This document shows, piece by piece, positions 17,596 to 26,480 of a DNA stretch of 35,005 nt (positions are counted from its first letter, which is position 1; every line of letters starts with the position of its first letter). Position numbers and translations under genes: made by a program. The notes under the pieces are model-generated. The model saw nothing but the letters and a program-made list of their open reading frames with translations, was not told the DNA's origin and did not search any database. This stretch comes from Myxococcota bacterium. GTDB taxonomy: Bacteria; Myxococcota_A; Bradymonadia; UBA7976; UBA1532. The stretch covers positions 1 through 35,005 of the forward strand of contig CAUJDF010000077.1 in NCBI GenBank assembly GCA_963169045.1, read 5' to 3'.

Positions 17596-19466
17596 TCGGG
17601 CGGCCTGCGGCCGAGCAGGCGGCGCGCCGTCGAGGCGGCGAGGCCGACCGCGCCGCGCGCGAACACGGTGGCGAGGCGCAGGCCGCTCGTCTTGCGCGGG
17701 CCGAGCGCGTCGCGCAGGTACAACTCGCGGGTGAGCGCGCGCTGGCGCTTGCCGCTCGACGTCTTGGGGAGGCTGCCGGGCTCGACGAGCGCGACCTCGT
17801 CGATGGTGAGGCCGCACCGCTGCTGGACGGCGTCGAGCACCGCGGCGGCGATGGCCTCGCGCTCCGCGGGCTCCGTGGCCTTCGTCTCGCACACGAGGAC
17901 GACGACATCGGCGGCCCGCGTCTCGTCGTAGACGCCGAACGCGACGGCACAGCCCGCGCGGATGCCGCGCACGCGCTCGGCCTGCAGCTCGAGGTCCTCG
18001 GCGTAGAAGTTGCGGCCGCGGATGATGATCAGATCCTTCACGCGGCCGGTCACGTACAAGCGCCCGTCGGCGAAGTAGCCGAGGTCGCCCGTCCAGAGCC
18101 AGCCCTCCTGCATCACGGCCGCCGTGGCCTCGGCGTCGCGGAAGTAGCCCTCCATCACCGAGGGACCGCGACAGACGATGTGTCCCACCTCGCGCTCGGG
18201 CAGGAGCTCGCCCTCTTCGCCGACCACGAGCACCTCGTGACCCGGCACGGGCCGCCCGACGCTCACGATGGGCACCCCGCCCGGGGACAGCTCGGCGCGG
18301 CCCTGCGCGAGCTCGTCGCGGTCCACGACCTCGTAGCGCAAGGGATCGCCGGGCGTCGTGAAGGTCACCGCGAGGCTCGACTCGGCCAGGCCGTACACCG
18401 GCAGCATGGCATCCTCGCGGAAGCCGCACGGGCCGAAGTCGCGCACGAAGGCCTTCACCGTCTGCAGGTTCACCGGCTCGGCGCCGTTGAGCGCGAGGCG
18501 CCACGACGACAGGTCGAGGCCGGCGCGCTCGGCGGCGCTCACGCGCTGGACGCAACGCGCGAAGCCGAAGTTCGGGGCGGGGGAGAGCGTGCCGCCGTGG
18601 TCGCTGATCGCCTTGAGCCACCGGATGGGACGCAGGAGGAACGTCGTCGGCGCCATGAGCACCAGCGGCAGGCGCCAGTACACGCAGAACAGCAGGACGC
18701 CGATGAGGCCCATGTCGTGGTAGAGCGGCAGCCAGCTCACGCCGACGTCGCGGTGGTTGATGCGCAGCGACTGGCCGATGGCATGCACGTTGGCGACGAG
18801 GTTCTTGTGGCTCAGCAACACACCCTTGGGATGGCCGGTGGAGCCGGAGGTGTACTGGATGAACCCCGGATCGGCGCCGCGGGCGCGGGCGTCGACGACC
18901 TCCTCGGTGCCTTCGGCGAGGCGCTCCACGGCCACGATCTCGCGCACGGAGGAGGCGCGGAGGCAGAGGTCGCCGAGCAGGGTGCGCAGCTTCTTCGTCG
19001 TGACGCACCAGCCGGCCTCGGCGTGGCCGGCGATGTGGCAGAGGCGATCGAGCGCGATCTCGGCGCGCTCGAGCAGCGCCGGCGGGTAGCTGGGCACGGG
19101 GATGGCGCCGAGCATCTGCACGGCGAAGAAGGTGGTCACGAACTCGAACGACGTGGGCAGCACGAGCAGGACGCGGTCCCCGGGGCGCACGCCACGCTCG
19201 GCCAGCCGGCGGGCGAAACGCTGCGCCTCGCGCACGAGGTCGCCGTAGCTGCGTGTCTCCTCGGGCTCGCCCTCGTTCTCGGGGACGAGCGTGATGCCGC
19301 GTCCGTCGTCGGCGCGGCCGGCGTGGATGAACGCGTGCAGCACCGTGGGGAAGAGCGGCTCGAGCTCTTTCGTGGGCCCGAGGCGCCACGAGGCGGTGCG
19401 GAAGTCGTGGCGCTCGGCGTCGGGAAACGTGGAGCGGAAGACGCGGGAGATCGTGTCGCGGGTCAT
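17592..19466 (-). CDS. Fatty acyl-AMP ligase (FAAL-like, 624 aa)
   Basis: This ANL-superfamily enzyme would activate a fatty acid as acyl-AMP and pass it to a carrier protein. Motifs in order: QYTSGSTGHPKG (from residue 204), SWLPLYHDMGLIG, YGLAESS, LWTGDLGYF, GRVKDLIIIRGRNFYAEDLE, and TSSGK with catalytic Lys573. The 'WLPLYHDMGLIG' and 'RGRNFYAEDLE' segments are typical of FAALs (FadD32 type) rather than acyl-CoA ligases. A basic, hydrophobic C-terminal extension (about 595-624, FARGAVGLAAS then Arg-rich) may touch the membrane. ATG 19466 overlaps the carboxyltransferase stop (ATGA); AlkD overlaps its own stop. The carrier protein at 20908-21162 is the likely acceptor. Confidence 0.93.
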   Translation of the reverse strand: MTRDTISRVFRSTFPDAERHDFRTASWRLGPTKELEPLFPTVLHAFIHAGRADDGRGITLVPENEGEPEETRSYGDLVREAQRFARRLAERGVRPGDRVLLVLPTSFEFVTTFFAVQMLGAIPVPSYPPALLERAEIALDRLCHIAGHAEAGWCVTTKKLRTLLGDLCLRASSVREIVAVERLAEGTEEVVDARARGADPGFIQYTSGSTGHPKGVLLSHKNLVANVHAIGQSLRINHRDVGVSWLPLYHDMGLIGVLLFCVYWRLPLVLMAPTTFLLRPIRWLKAISDHGGTLSPAPNFGFARCVQRVSAAERAGLDLSSWRLALNGAEPVNLQTVKAFVRDFGPCGFREDAMLPVYGLAESSLAVTFTTPGDPLRYEVVDRDELAQGRAELSPGGVPIVSVGRPVPGHEVLVVGEEGELLPEREVGHIVCRGPSVMEGYFRDAEATAAVMQEGWLWTGDLGYFADGRLYVTGRVKDLIIIRGRNFYAEDLELQAERVRGIRAGCAVAFGVYDETRAADVVVLVCETKATEPAEREAIAAAVLDAVQQRCGLTIDEVALVEPGSLPKTSSGKRQRALTRELYLRDALGPRKTSGLRLATVFARGAVGLAASTARRLLGRRPPE

Positions 19467-20911
19467 GCGCACACGCGGGCCAGCGCCGCGGCGAGCGCGC
19501 GGCGGGCGTCGGCGGGCGCGACGATCTGGTCGAGGTAGCCGGACTCGGCCGCCGTCCAGGCGGCGCCGTAGCGGGCCTTCCACGCCTCGCGGAAGGCGGC
19601 GCGCCCGTCCTCGTCGGCGAGCAGCTGCGCCGCGGCGTCGGCGCCCATCGGCGCGATCTCGGCGGTGGGCAGCGCGAGGCGCACGTCGGCGTTGAACGAG
19701 AGCACGCTGGCGCCGCCGTAGCTCTTGCGCACGACGAGGCAGAGCTTCGGGACCTCGGCCTCGCCGTAGGCCGCGAGCAGCTCGGCGCCGTGCGGGAGGA
19801 TGCCGCCGGCCTCCTGTGCCTGGCCCGGGCGGTAGCCGGGCACGTCGACGAGCGTGATCACGGGCAGGCGCAGGCGGTTGGCGAGGCGCACGAACGCGGC
19901 GCCCTTGCGCGACGAGTCCACGTCGAGGCAGCCGGCGTTCACCTGGGGCTGGCTCGCGAGCACCGCCACCGCGCGGCCGCCGAGGCGCGCGAGCGCCGTG
20001 AGCAGGCTGCCGCCGAAGTCGGGCGCGAGCTCGGTCGGCGAGTCGGCGTCGAACAGCGCGGCGAGCACCTTGCGCATGTCGTAGGCGCGCCGCGGAGACG
20101 TGGGGACGAGCTTCTCGAGGCGCGGCACCGCGTCGACCGGCACGGGCGCGGCGGGCGCGAGGTAGCCGAGCAGCCGCCGCACCCAGGCGATGCCCGCGCG
20201 CTCGTCGGGCAGCACGGCGTGGCAGGCGCCCGTCGTTCGTGCGTGCAGCTCCGGGCCGCCGAGCGCCTCGATCGTGACCTGCTCGCCGGTGGCGACCTGC
20301 GTCACCGACGGCCCGGTGATGAACAGGAAGCTCTGCCCCGCGACCATGCCCACGGCGTCGGTCAGCGCCGCGCAGTAGGCGGCCGCGCCGACGCAGAGGC
20401 CGCAGACCAGCGTGATCTGAAAGGACTTTCCGCGCAGGCGCACCGTGCGGCGGATCACCTCGCCGTAGGCGTCGATGGCGTCGGTGCCCTCGGCGATGCG
20501 GACGCCGTCGGAGTCGGCGAGGGCCACGACCGGCAGGCCGCGCTCGCCGGCGAGGTCGAGCAGGCGGCAGAGCTTGCGGGAGGCGGCGTGGCCGAGCGCG
20601 CCGCGCAGCACGGTCGGGTCGTGGGCGTAGACGGCGACGCCGCGCCCGTCGACGGTGGCGAGGCCGCAGACCAGGCCGTCGCCGGGGTGCACGTTGGCGG
20701 CGAGCGCCTCGTCGGCGTGGGCGTGGCGGTGCAGGACGTGGCGGCCGAGCTCGACGAAGCTGCCGGGGTCGACGAGGGCGGCGACGCGCTCGCGGGCGGT
20801 GAGGCGTCCGAGGCGGTGCTGACGCAGCTGGCGCGCCTCGCCGCCGCCGGAGTCGGCGCGGGCCTCGCGCCGCGCGTGCTCCGCGAGCAGGGCGTCGAGC
20901 TCCGCGGTCAT
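19463..20911 (-). CDS. Acyl-CoA carboxylase carboxyltransferase (beta) subunit (482 aa)
   Basis: The sequence belongs to the PCC/AccD5-type carboxyltransferase family, which moves CO2 from carboxybiotin to an acyl-CoA alpha-carbon. The N-terminal crotonase-like half contains FLFITGPSVTQVATGEQVT and EALGGPELHARTTGACH. The C-terminal half contains VPGYRPGQAQEAGGILPHGA, RKSYGGASVLSFNADVRLA and PTAEIAPMGADAA. These are family signatures of the two acyl-CoA and biotin sites. Length is slightly below the usual 510-550. No biotin carboxylase or biotin carrier subunit is encoded in the window, so a partner must come from elsewhere. ATG 20911 overlaps the carrier-protein stop by 4 bp. The product would be a malonyl- or alkylmalonyl-type extender unit; the acyl length cannot be read from the sequence. 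Confidence 0.93.
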   Translation of the reverse strand: MTAELDALLAEHARREARADSGGGEARQLRQHRLGRLTARERVAALVDPGSFVELGRHVLHRHAHADEALAANVHPGDGLVCGLATVDGRGVAVYAHDPTVLRGALGHAASRKLCRLLDLAGERGLPVVALADSDGVRIAEGTDAIDAYGEVIRRTVRLRGKSFQITLVCGLCVGAAAYCAALTDAVGMVAGQSFLFITGPSVTQVATGEQVTIEALGGPELHARTTGACHAVLPDERAGIAWVRRLLGYLAPAAPVPVDAVPRLEKLVPTSPRRAYDMRKVLAALFDADSPTELAPDFGGSLLTALARLGGRAVAVLASQPQVNAGCLDVDSSRKGAAFVRLANRLRLPVITLVDVPGYRPGQAQEAGGILPHGAELLAAYGEAEVPKLCLVVRKSYGGASVLSFNADVRLALPTAEIAPMGADAAAQLLADEDGRAAFREAWKARYGAAWTAAESGYLDQIVAPADARRALAAALARVCA

Positions 20912-21162
20912 CCCGTCGTCTTCTGGCCGATGAAGCGCACGAGCTTCTGCATCGTGTGCAGCTCGCGGTACTCGTCGAGGTCCGCCGACACGCCGAACGT
21001 CTTCTGCAGGAAGAAGACGAGATCGACGATGTCGAGCGAGTCCATGCCGAAGTTGCCCCGGAACGTGGCCTGGGGCGTGATCTTGTCGGCGGGGAGATTG
21101 AAGTTCGCGGTCAGGATGTCCCTGACCTGCCCGAAGATCTCGTCTTCGCTCTGGGTGCTCAT
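20908..21162 (-). CDS. Acyl carrier protein (84 aa)
   Basis: A typical acidic acyl carrier protein with the phosphopantetheine site GMDSLDIVDL, Ser42 being the attachment residue. Helix one (DEIFGQVRDILTANFNL) and the third-helix region (YRELHTMQKLVRFIG) fit the four-helix fold. ATG 21162 has AGGAG about 13 bases upstream, and its codon overlaps the start codon of the divergent gene at 21161 (shared CATG). It is the first gene of the coupled operon ACP, carboxyltransferase, acyl-AMP ligase, AlkD. It probably accepts the acyl group activated by the ligase. Confidence 0.92.
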   Translation of the reverse strand: MSTQSEDEIFGQVRDILTANFNLPADKITPQATFRGNFGMDSLDIVDLVFFLQKTFGVSADLDEYRELHTMQKLVRFIGQKTTG

Positions 21163-21907
21163 GGCGGCCGGACTGCTCCTGTACGACGCACTCTACACGA
21201 TCCTCGCCGTCGGCCTGTATGGAACGGCCGGCACCGCGGGCTGGGAGGTGGCGCGGCGACTGCCGCTGCCGGTCGCCTTCGCGGCGCTCGTCGGGGTCAT
21301 CGTCTTCCTCGTGACGCTGCTCGCGCTCGTCGCCCTCGGCACCGCGCTGTGTCCGCGCCTGGTCGCCGGCTCGTATCCGATGATGAGAGGGCGCGTGTTC
21401 CATGGCTGGCTCTTCCGTTCGATGTTGCGGCGCATCCTGTTCTTCGCGCCGCTGAAGTCGCTCTACCTCACGTCGAACGTCCTGCGCTGGCTCTCGCTGC
21501 GCGCGCTCGGGGCGGAGGTCGCCTTCGCGTCCAGCATGTCGAACGACGTGGACCTCATCGACCCGGCGCTGCTGCGTGTGGAGCGCGGGGCGATGATCGG
21601 CGCGCGGGCGCTCGTCGCCGGGCACTACATCGCGGACGGGCGGCTGGTGCTCGCGCCGGTGGTGGTGGGGGCGGGCGCGCTCGTCGGCGGCGACGTGATC
21701 GTCGGTCCGGGCGCGCGGATCGGGGCGCGGGCGACGATCCAGGGGCGCGCGGCGGTGGGGCGCGGCGCGGTCGTCGGCGAGGGCGCGGTGGTGGGGGCGA
21801 TGGCCTACGTGGGCACGGACGCGGAGGTCGCGCCGGGCGAGCGCGTGCCGAGCTTCGCGGCGCACCGCCGCGGCGAGTCTACTGACAGCGCCCGGCGACG
21901 CACGTAG
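21161..21907 (+). CDS. Membrane-anchored left-handed beta-helix (hexapeptide repeat) protein (248 aa)
   Basis: Two membrane segments lie at about residues 5-25 and 32-60 (VAFAALVGVIVFLVTLLALV). A linker follows that contains a predicted amphipathic part (MLRRILFFAPLKSLYL). Residues about 125-225 are hexapeptide repeats of the [V/I]-G-x-G-A type (VVVGAGALVGGDVIVGPGAR, then further copies), the left-handed beta-helix found in many acyltransferases. The layout recalls the C-terminal region of poly-lysine synthetase-type proteins, but no adenylation domain is present. The stated ATG shares CATG with the divergent carrier-protein start and has no ribosome binding site, so the true start may differ. 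Its 3' end overlaps the convergent Cys-rich gene by 29 bp. An acyltransferase role at the membrane is an inference. Confidence 0.8.
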   Translation: MAAGLLLYDALYTILAVGLYGTAGTAGWEVARRLPLPVAFAALVGVIVFLVTLLALVALGTALCPRLVAGSYPMMRGRVFHGWLFRSMLRRILFFAPLKSLYLTSNVLRWLSLRALGAEVAFASSMSNDVDLIDPALLRVERGAMIGARALVAGHYIADGRLVLAPVVVGAGALVGGDVIVGPGARIGARATIQGRAAVGRGAVVGEGAVVGAMAYVGTDAEVAPGERVPSFAAHRRGESTDSARRRT

Positions 21908-24900
21908 TGCCGATCCCGGCGGCCACGCACTCCGCGTTGTTCATGCAGATCCGGCAGATGTTGTCGGTGCAGAGCTCGCCGTTGCAGTCGGCGTGGACGC
22001 CGCACTCGACACACAGTCCGCCGACGCAGACCTCGCCGTTCTCGTGGAATTCGCAGTCCGCGTTGCCCGCGCACGGCACGCACTGCTCCTGGGCGTTGCA
22101 GACCTGGGCGACGCAGCCGCGCCCGAGGTCGCGCACGCAGCGATGGCAGCTGCCGAGGAAGCACACATCGCGGTTGCCCGGGCGCGCGCTGCACTCGTTG
22201 TTGTTCTGGCACGCGCGGCACGTGAAGTCGACGGCGCCGCAGATCGGTGTCTGGCTGACCTCCGAACACCCGGCGTGGTCGTTGGCATCGCACGTCCGGC
22301 AGCGGCCGCCGACGCACTGGTCGAGGTTGCCGGCGACGGGGACGCACTGGGCGTCGTTGGCGCAGGCGACGCAGACACCGGCGGCGCTGCACACGGGCGT
22401 GGCGCTCGCGGCCCCACAGCCGGCGTAGTCGGTGGGATCGCACGCCTTGCACGCGCCGGCGACGCACTGATTGCCGTTCGGGTTCCCGTTGCAGTCCGCG
22501 TCGCTGCCGCAGGCGCGGCACGTCGATGTGACCGCGTCGCAGACGGGCGTGGCGCCCGCCGCGTTGCAGCCGGCGCCGTTCGTGGCGTCGCATGCCTTGC
22601 AGAAGCCGTCGACGCACTGGTCGAGGTTGCCGGGGCGGGCCGCGCACTCCGCGTCGTTGGCGCAGGCGCGACAGACCGCGTTCGCGACGTCGCAGATGGC
22701 GGAGGGCCCGGCCTCGACGCAGCCGGCGGCGTCGGCAGGATCGCAGGTGCGGCAGCGGCCGTCGGGCAGGCACTGCGTGCCGTTGGCGTTGCCGGCGCAC
22801 TCGATGTCGGCCGCGCACGCGCGGCAGGTCGGCGTCGCGCCGGCGCAGACGGGCGCGTCGCTGCTCGCGACGCAGCCGGCGCCGTCGGCGGGGTCGCACG
22901 CCTGGCACACGTTCGCCACGCACTGGGCCCGCGCGCCCCCGCAGTCGGCGTCGCTGCGGCAGTTGACGCAGACGCCGCGCGCGTCGTCGCAGAAGGCGGT
23001 CTGTCCGCTGCACGGGGCGTTGTTGCCGCAGCGGCATGCACGGTGGGTGCACGTGTTGGTGCTGTCGACGTCACACGGCACGCCGCAGGCCTGGCAGGCG
23101 TCGGCGGGCGTCGCGCCGGTGGCCACGCACTGGAAGTCGCAGCAGAGCTGGTTGAGACCGCAGCCCGCGTGGTCGGCGGTGTCGCAGACCTGGCAGCGGC
23201 CGAGGACGCACTGGTCCTCGGGGCCGGGGCGCGCGAGGCATTCGTTGTCGTTGCGGCAGCTCCGGCACGACGTGGTGGCGGCGTCGCAGATCGGGAGGTC
23301 GACCCCGCAGGTCCCGCTGTTCGCGGGATCGCAGCCGACGCACGCGCCGCCGACGCACTGAGTATCGCCGGCGCACTCCCCGTTGTTGGCGCAGGCGCGG
23401 CACGCGAATGACGCGGCATCGCAGATGGGCGTCGCGCCGCCGCAGCCGGCGTGGGTGGCCGGGTCGCAGGCGCGGCAGCGGCCGCCGACGCACTCGTCGA
23501 GGTTGCCGGCGCGGCCAACGCACTCCGCGTCGTTGTTGCATACGCGGCACGTGAAGTTCGCCGCCTCGCAGATCGGCGCCGCGCCGTTCTCGGTGCAGCC
23601 GACGGATGTCGCGGGGTCGCACTGCCGGCAGGTCTCGCCGACGCACTCGGGCGTGCCGGCGCGGCCGGCGCAGTCGCCGTCGGCGAGGCACTGCACGCAG
23701 CGGTTCGCGGCGTCGTTGCAGACGGGCGTGTTGCCGCCGCAGGCGTTGTTGTTGCCGCAGCGGCACGCGCGATTGGTGCACTGGTTCGAGTTGGTGGCGT
23801 TGCACGAGCTGCCGCAGACGGTGCACGACGCGGGCGCCTCCGCGCCGGTGGGGACGCACGCGCCGTTGCAGCAGAGCTCGTTGGCGCCGCAGTCGTTGTT
23901 GTTGCGGCAGGACTTGCAGCCGCCGGCCACGCAGAACGGCGTCGCCCCGGCGCAGGCGGGGCCGGCGCCGCATTCGCAGTCGCGCTGATGGCATGTATCG
24001 GCGCTGCTGCCGCACGCCTGCTCGCACGCCTCGCACTGCGCCGCCGGGCCGCCGCCCGTCGCCTGGCACTGGAAGTTGCAGCAGAGCTGCTCCGCGCCGC
24101 AGCCGGCGTGGTCGCCGGGATCGCACGGGCGACAGGCGTTGTTCACGCACTGGCTGCCGCCGGGGCGCCCGTTGCAGTGGCCGTCGACGAGGCACTCGAC
24201 GCAGACGCCGCGCGGGTCGTCGCAGAGCGGCGTGGCGCCGCCGCAGGGTGGTCCGTTGCCGCAGCCGCACGAGCGGGCGTTGCAGCTGCTCGTCGGGCCT
24301 TGCGAGCACGCCACGTCGCACGCCTCGCACTCGTCGCCGAGACGCGCGCCGGTGACCTCGCAGCGGGGGACGCCGCCGCGGGCGCAGCAGAGCTGGTTGC
24401 CGCCGCAGCCATCGTGGCCGTTGGGATCGCAGGCGCGGCAGGTGTTGTCCACGCACTGGCCGCCGTTCGGATTCCCCTTGCAGTCCGCGTCGTTGCGGCA
24501 GGTCACGCAGATGCCGCGCGCGTCGTCGCACACCGGCGTGGCGCCCCCGCACGCCGGGTTGTTGCCGCAGCGGCAGTCGCGGCCGGTGCAGCGGTTCGTC
24601 GAGAGTTGATTGCAGCCGGCGCCGCACGCTTCGCACTGCTCGCCCGCCGCCGGTCCGGTGGCCCGGCAACGGAAGTCGCAGCAGAGCTGGTCGGCGCCGC
24701 ACGGCCCGTGGTCGGCGGGGTTGCACTCGCGACAGACGCCATCGAAGCAGCGCGTGCGGTTCGCGGGGCAGTCGGCGTCGTTGCGGCACTCCTCGCAGGC
24801 GCCGTCGACGCAGTACGGCGTCGCGCCGGCGCAGGGCGCGCCGTCGTCGCCACACGCGCAGCGCACCGGCGGCTCCGCGAAGCGATCGACCTCGACGCAA

Positions 24901-26480
24901 CGATCGGCCGCGGTCGGCGAACAGCGCTCGCCGCAGCCCTCGCACTGGAAGCTGGCGTCCGTCGGCACGCAGGCGTTGTCGCAGCAGATCGTCCCCGGCT
25001 GCAGGCAGTCGCTGTTGCGCTCGCAGCCGAAGCAGCGGTACGCGCCGTCGTCGTCCGGCGCGCACACGGTGCCGCCGATGCACTCGGCGCTGTCCCCGCA
25101 GCGGCACTCGCGGTCGTCGCAGTGGTCCGCGACGTTCGGATGGCACCCGCCGTCGCCGCACGCCGCGCACTGGGCGGGCTCGCCGTCCGGCCCGGGCTCG
25201 GCGCGGGTGTCGGCGCAGACGCCGTCGCAGCACAGCTGCTGGGGGCCGCAGTCGTCGTTGCCCTGGCACCGGCACGCGCCGTCGACGCAGCGCTGGTCGC
25301 CGGGGCACGCGTCGCCGTCCCCGCAGCGGCAGCGGGCGCCGCCCGGCGCGAGCTCGCATCGGTCGGCGCCGCGGTCGCACGCGTTGCCACACTCGCCGCA
25401 GTCCTCTGGCGTGTCGAGCCGGCGGCAGCGGCCCTGGCAGCACTCTTCGGCGTCGCCGCAGGCCCGGCCGCACTGGCCGCAGTGGTTGCGGTCGGTCAGG
25501 ACATCGAAGTCCTCGTCCAGCGCGCCGTCGCAGTCGTCGTCCTGGCGGTCGCACTGCTCGGCCCGCGGCTCGATCTCGCCGCGGCACTCCGTCCAGTCGC
25601 CGGCGATACAGGCGCGCTCGCCGGCGCGACAGCGGCCGATGTCGATCACCGCCGGATCGCCCCCGAAGCACGTCTCGGCGAACTGGTCGACGCGGCCGTC
25701 GCAGTCGTCGTCCTGGCCGTTGCAGGTCTCGGCGGTCGGGCCCACCTGGCCCTCGCACGCCCCGAGCGCGCCGTCCGCGCAGACGCGCGCCCCGGCGGCA
25801 CACACGCCCACGCCGAGGGTCGCGGGGTCGTGGTCGTAGCAGGGGAGGGCGATGCCCTCGTCGAGCCGGTCGTCGCAGTCGTCGTCGGCGACGTTGCACT
25901 GCTCGTCGGCGGGGTAGACCGCGTCGGCGCACGGCGCCCAGACGCCGTCGACGCACTGCTGGCGCCCGTCGCGGCAGACGCCGCGGCCGCGCGTCGCCGG
26001 GGCGGCCTCGTAACACGCGCGCTCGGCGTTCTCGGCGCACGGCGCTGCGGGCAGGCAGGTGAAGTCGCTCGCGCGGCAGTACGGGGTCGCCGCGGGGCAC
26101 CCGACGCCGGTGAGCGGATCGCAGGGCCGACACACGCCGGCGATGCACTCGCCGCGGTCAGGGAAGCCGGCGCAGTCCTCGCTGCTGCGGCAGGGGTCGC
26201 AGCCGCCGTCGGCGCACGGGCCGAGGTCGGCGGCGCCGAGATCCGCCGCGCCGAGATCCGCCGCGTCGAGATCCGCCGGGCCCCGGTCGGCGGTGCGCGC
26301 GTCGGGCGCCCCGTCGGCGGGCGCGGCGTCGAGATCGACCCGCGCGTCGCCCGCGATCGGCGCCGCGTCGGCGCAGATCCCTCCGTTTCTCGGGTCGCAC
26401 GGATTGCGGAAGCGCGGCTCGTCGATCTCGACGCACCCCGCGACGAACCAGAGCGCGAGGCCGATCCGCCGTCTCACCAT
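21879..26480 (-). CDS. Giant Cys-rich repeat lipoprotein (1533 aa)
   Basis: I chose ATG 26480 because GGAG lies six bases upstream; a second ATG at 26492 has none. The signal ends FVAGC (Cys16). A low-complexity Ala/Asp linker (about 55-88) contains pentapeptides of ADLGA type. MopE-type acidic motifs follow near 193-209, 251-266 and 308-324 (for example CNGQDDDCDGRVDQ). From about 334 to the C-terminus the protein is an array of Cys modules of two kinds: short units of 40-50 residues (C-x-N-D-x-x-C ... CVGGRCRxCDPATHAGC ... CDA) and longer ones that add a 'QLCCDFxC' block and a 'CRCGNN' block. About eight LCC/ECC/ICC blocks are visible. There is no membrane anchor or sorting signal at the end (GTTCVAGRCQ). 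A long, disulfide-stabilised cell-surface fibre is the likely form. It is coupled to the PEGA gene upstream with a 7-bp overlap. Confidence 0.9.
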   Translation of the reverse strand: MVRRRIGLALWFVAGCVEIDEPRFRNPCDPRNGGICADAAPIAGDARVDLDAAPADGAPDARTADRGPADLDAADLGAADLGAADLGPCADGGCDPCRSSEDCAGFPDRGECIAGVCRPCDPLTGVGCPAATPYCRASDFTCLPAAPCAENAERACYEAAPATRGRGVCRDGRQQCVDGVWAPCADAVYPADEQCNVADDDCDDRLDEGIALPCYDHDPATLGVGVCAAGARVCADGALGACEGQVGPTAETCNGQDDDCDGRVDQFAETCFGGDPAVIDIGRCRAGERACIAGDWTECRGEIEPRAEQCDRQDDDCDGALDEDFDVLTDRNHCGQCGRACGDAEECCQGRCRRLDTPEDCGECGNACDRGADRCELAPGGARCRCGDGDACPGDQRCVDGACRCQGNDDCGPQQLCCDGVCADTRAEPGPDGEPAQCAACGDGGCHPNVADHCDDRECRCGDSAECIGGTVCAPDDDGAYRCFGCERNSDCLQPGTICCDNACVPTDASFQCEGCGERCSPTAADRCVEVDRFAEPPVRCACGDDGAPCAGATPYCVDGACEECRNDADCPANRTRCFDGVCRECNPADHGPCGADQLCCDFRCRATGPAAGEQCEACGAGCNQLSTNRCTGRDCRCGNNPACGGATPVCDDARGICVTCRNDADCKGNPNGGQCVDNTCRACDPNGHDGCGGNQLCCARGGVPRCEVTGARLGDECEACDVACSQGPTSSCNARSCGCGNGPPCGGATPLCDDPRGVCVECLVDGHCNGRPGGSQCVNNACRPCDPGDHAGCGAEQLCCNFQCQATGGGPAAQCEACEQACGSSADTCHQRDCECGAGPACAGATPFCVAGGCKSCRNNNDCGANELCCNGACVPTGAEAPASCTVCGSSCNATNSNQCTNRACRCGNNNACGGNTPVCNDAANRCVQCLADGDCAGRAGTPECVGETCRQCDPATSVGCTENGAAPICEAANFTCRVCNNDAECVGRAGNLDECVGGRCRACDPATHAGCGGATPICDAASFACRACANNGECAGDTQCVGGACVGCDPANSGTCGVDLPICDAATTSCRSCRNDNECLARPGPEDQCVLGRCQVCDTADHAGCGLNQLCCDFQCVATGATPADACQACGVPCDVDSTNTCTHRACRCGNNAPCSGQTAFCDDARGVCVNCRSDADCGGARAQCVANVCQACDPADGAGCVASSDAPVCAGATPTCRACAADIECAGNANGTQCLPDGRCRTCDPADAAGCVEAGPSAICDVANAVCRACANDAECAARPGNLDQCVDGFCKACDATNGAGCNAAGATPVCDAVTSTCRACGSDADCNGNPNGNQCVAGACKACDPTDYAGCGAASATPVCSAAGVCVACANDAQCVPVAGNLDQCVGGRCRTCDANDHAGCSEVSQTPICGAVDFTCRACQNNNECSARPGNRDVCFLGSCHRCVRDLGRGCVAQVCNAQEQCVPCAGNADCEFHENGEVCVGGLCVECGVHADCNGELCTDNICRICMNNAECVAAGIGTTCVAGRCQ
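26221..26295 (-). repeat. 15-bp tandem repeat coding for ADLGA pentapeptides
   Basis: Five 15-bp units run 26221-26235, 26236-26250, 26251-26265, 26266-26280 and 26281-26295. The second and third are identical (CCGAGATCCGCCGCG on the plus strand); the outer ones differ at a few bases. They encode the Ala-Asp-Leu-Gly/Asp-Ala linker next to the lipidated N-terminus of the Cys-rich protein. Such units can expand or contract by slippage without changing frame. Confidence 0.8.

Noticed and set aside
22000-26200. Repeated DNA that could suggest a CRISPR array
   Set aside because: The repeats are imperfect, unevenly spaced and follow codon periodicity of Cys modules; no constant direct repeat or unique spacer exists, and no cas gene is present.
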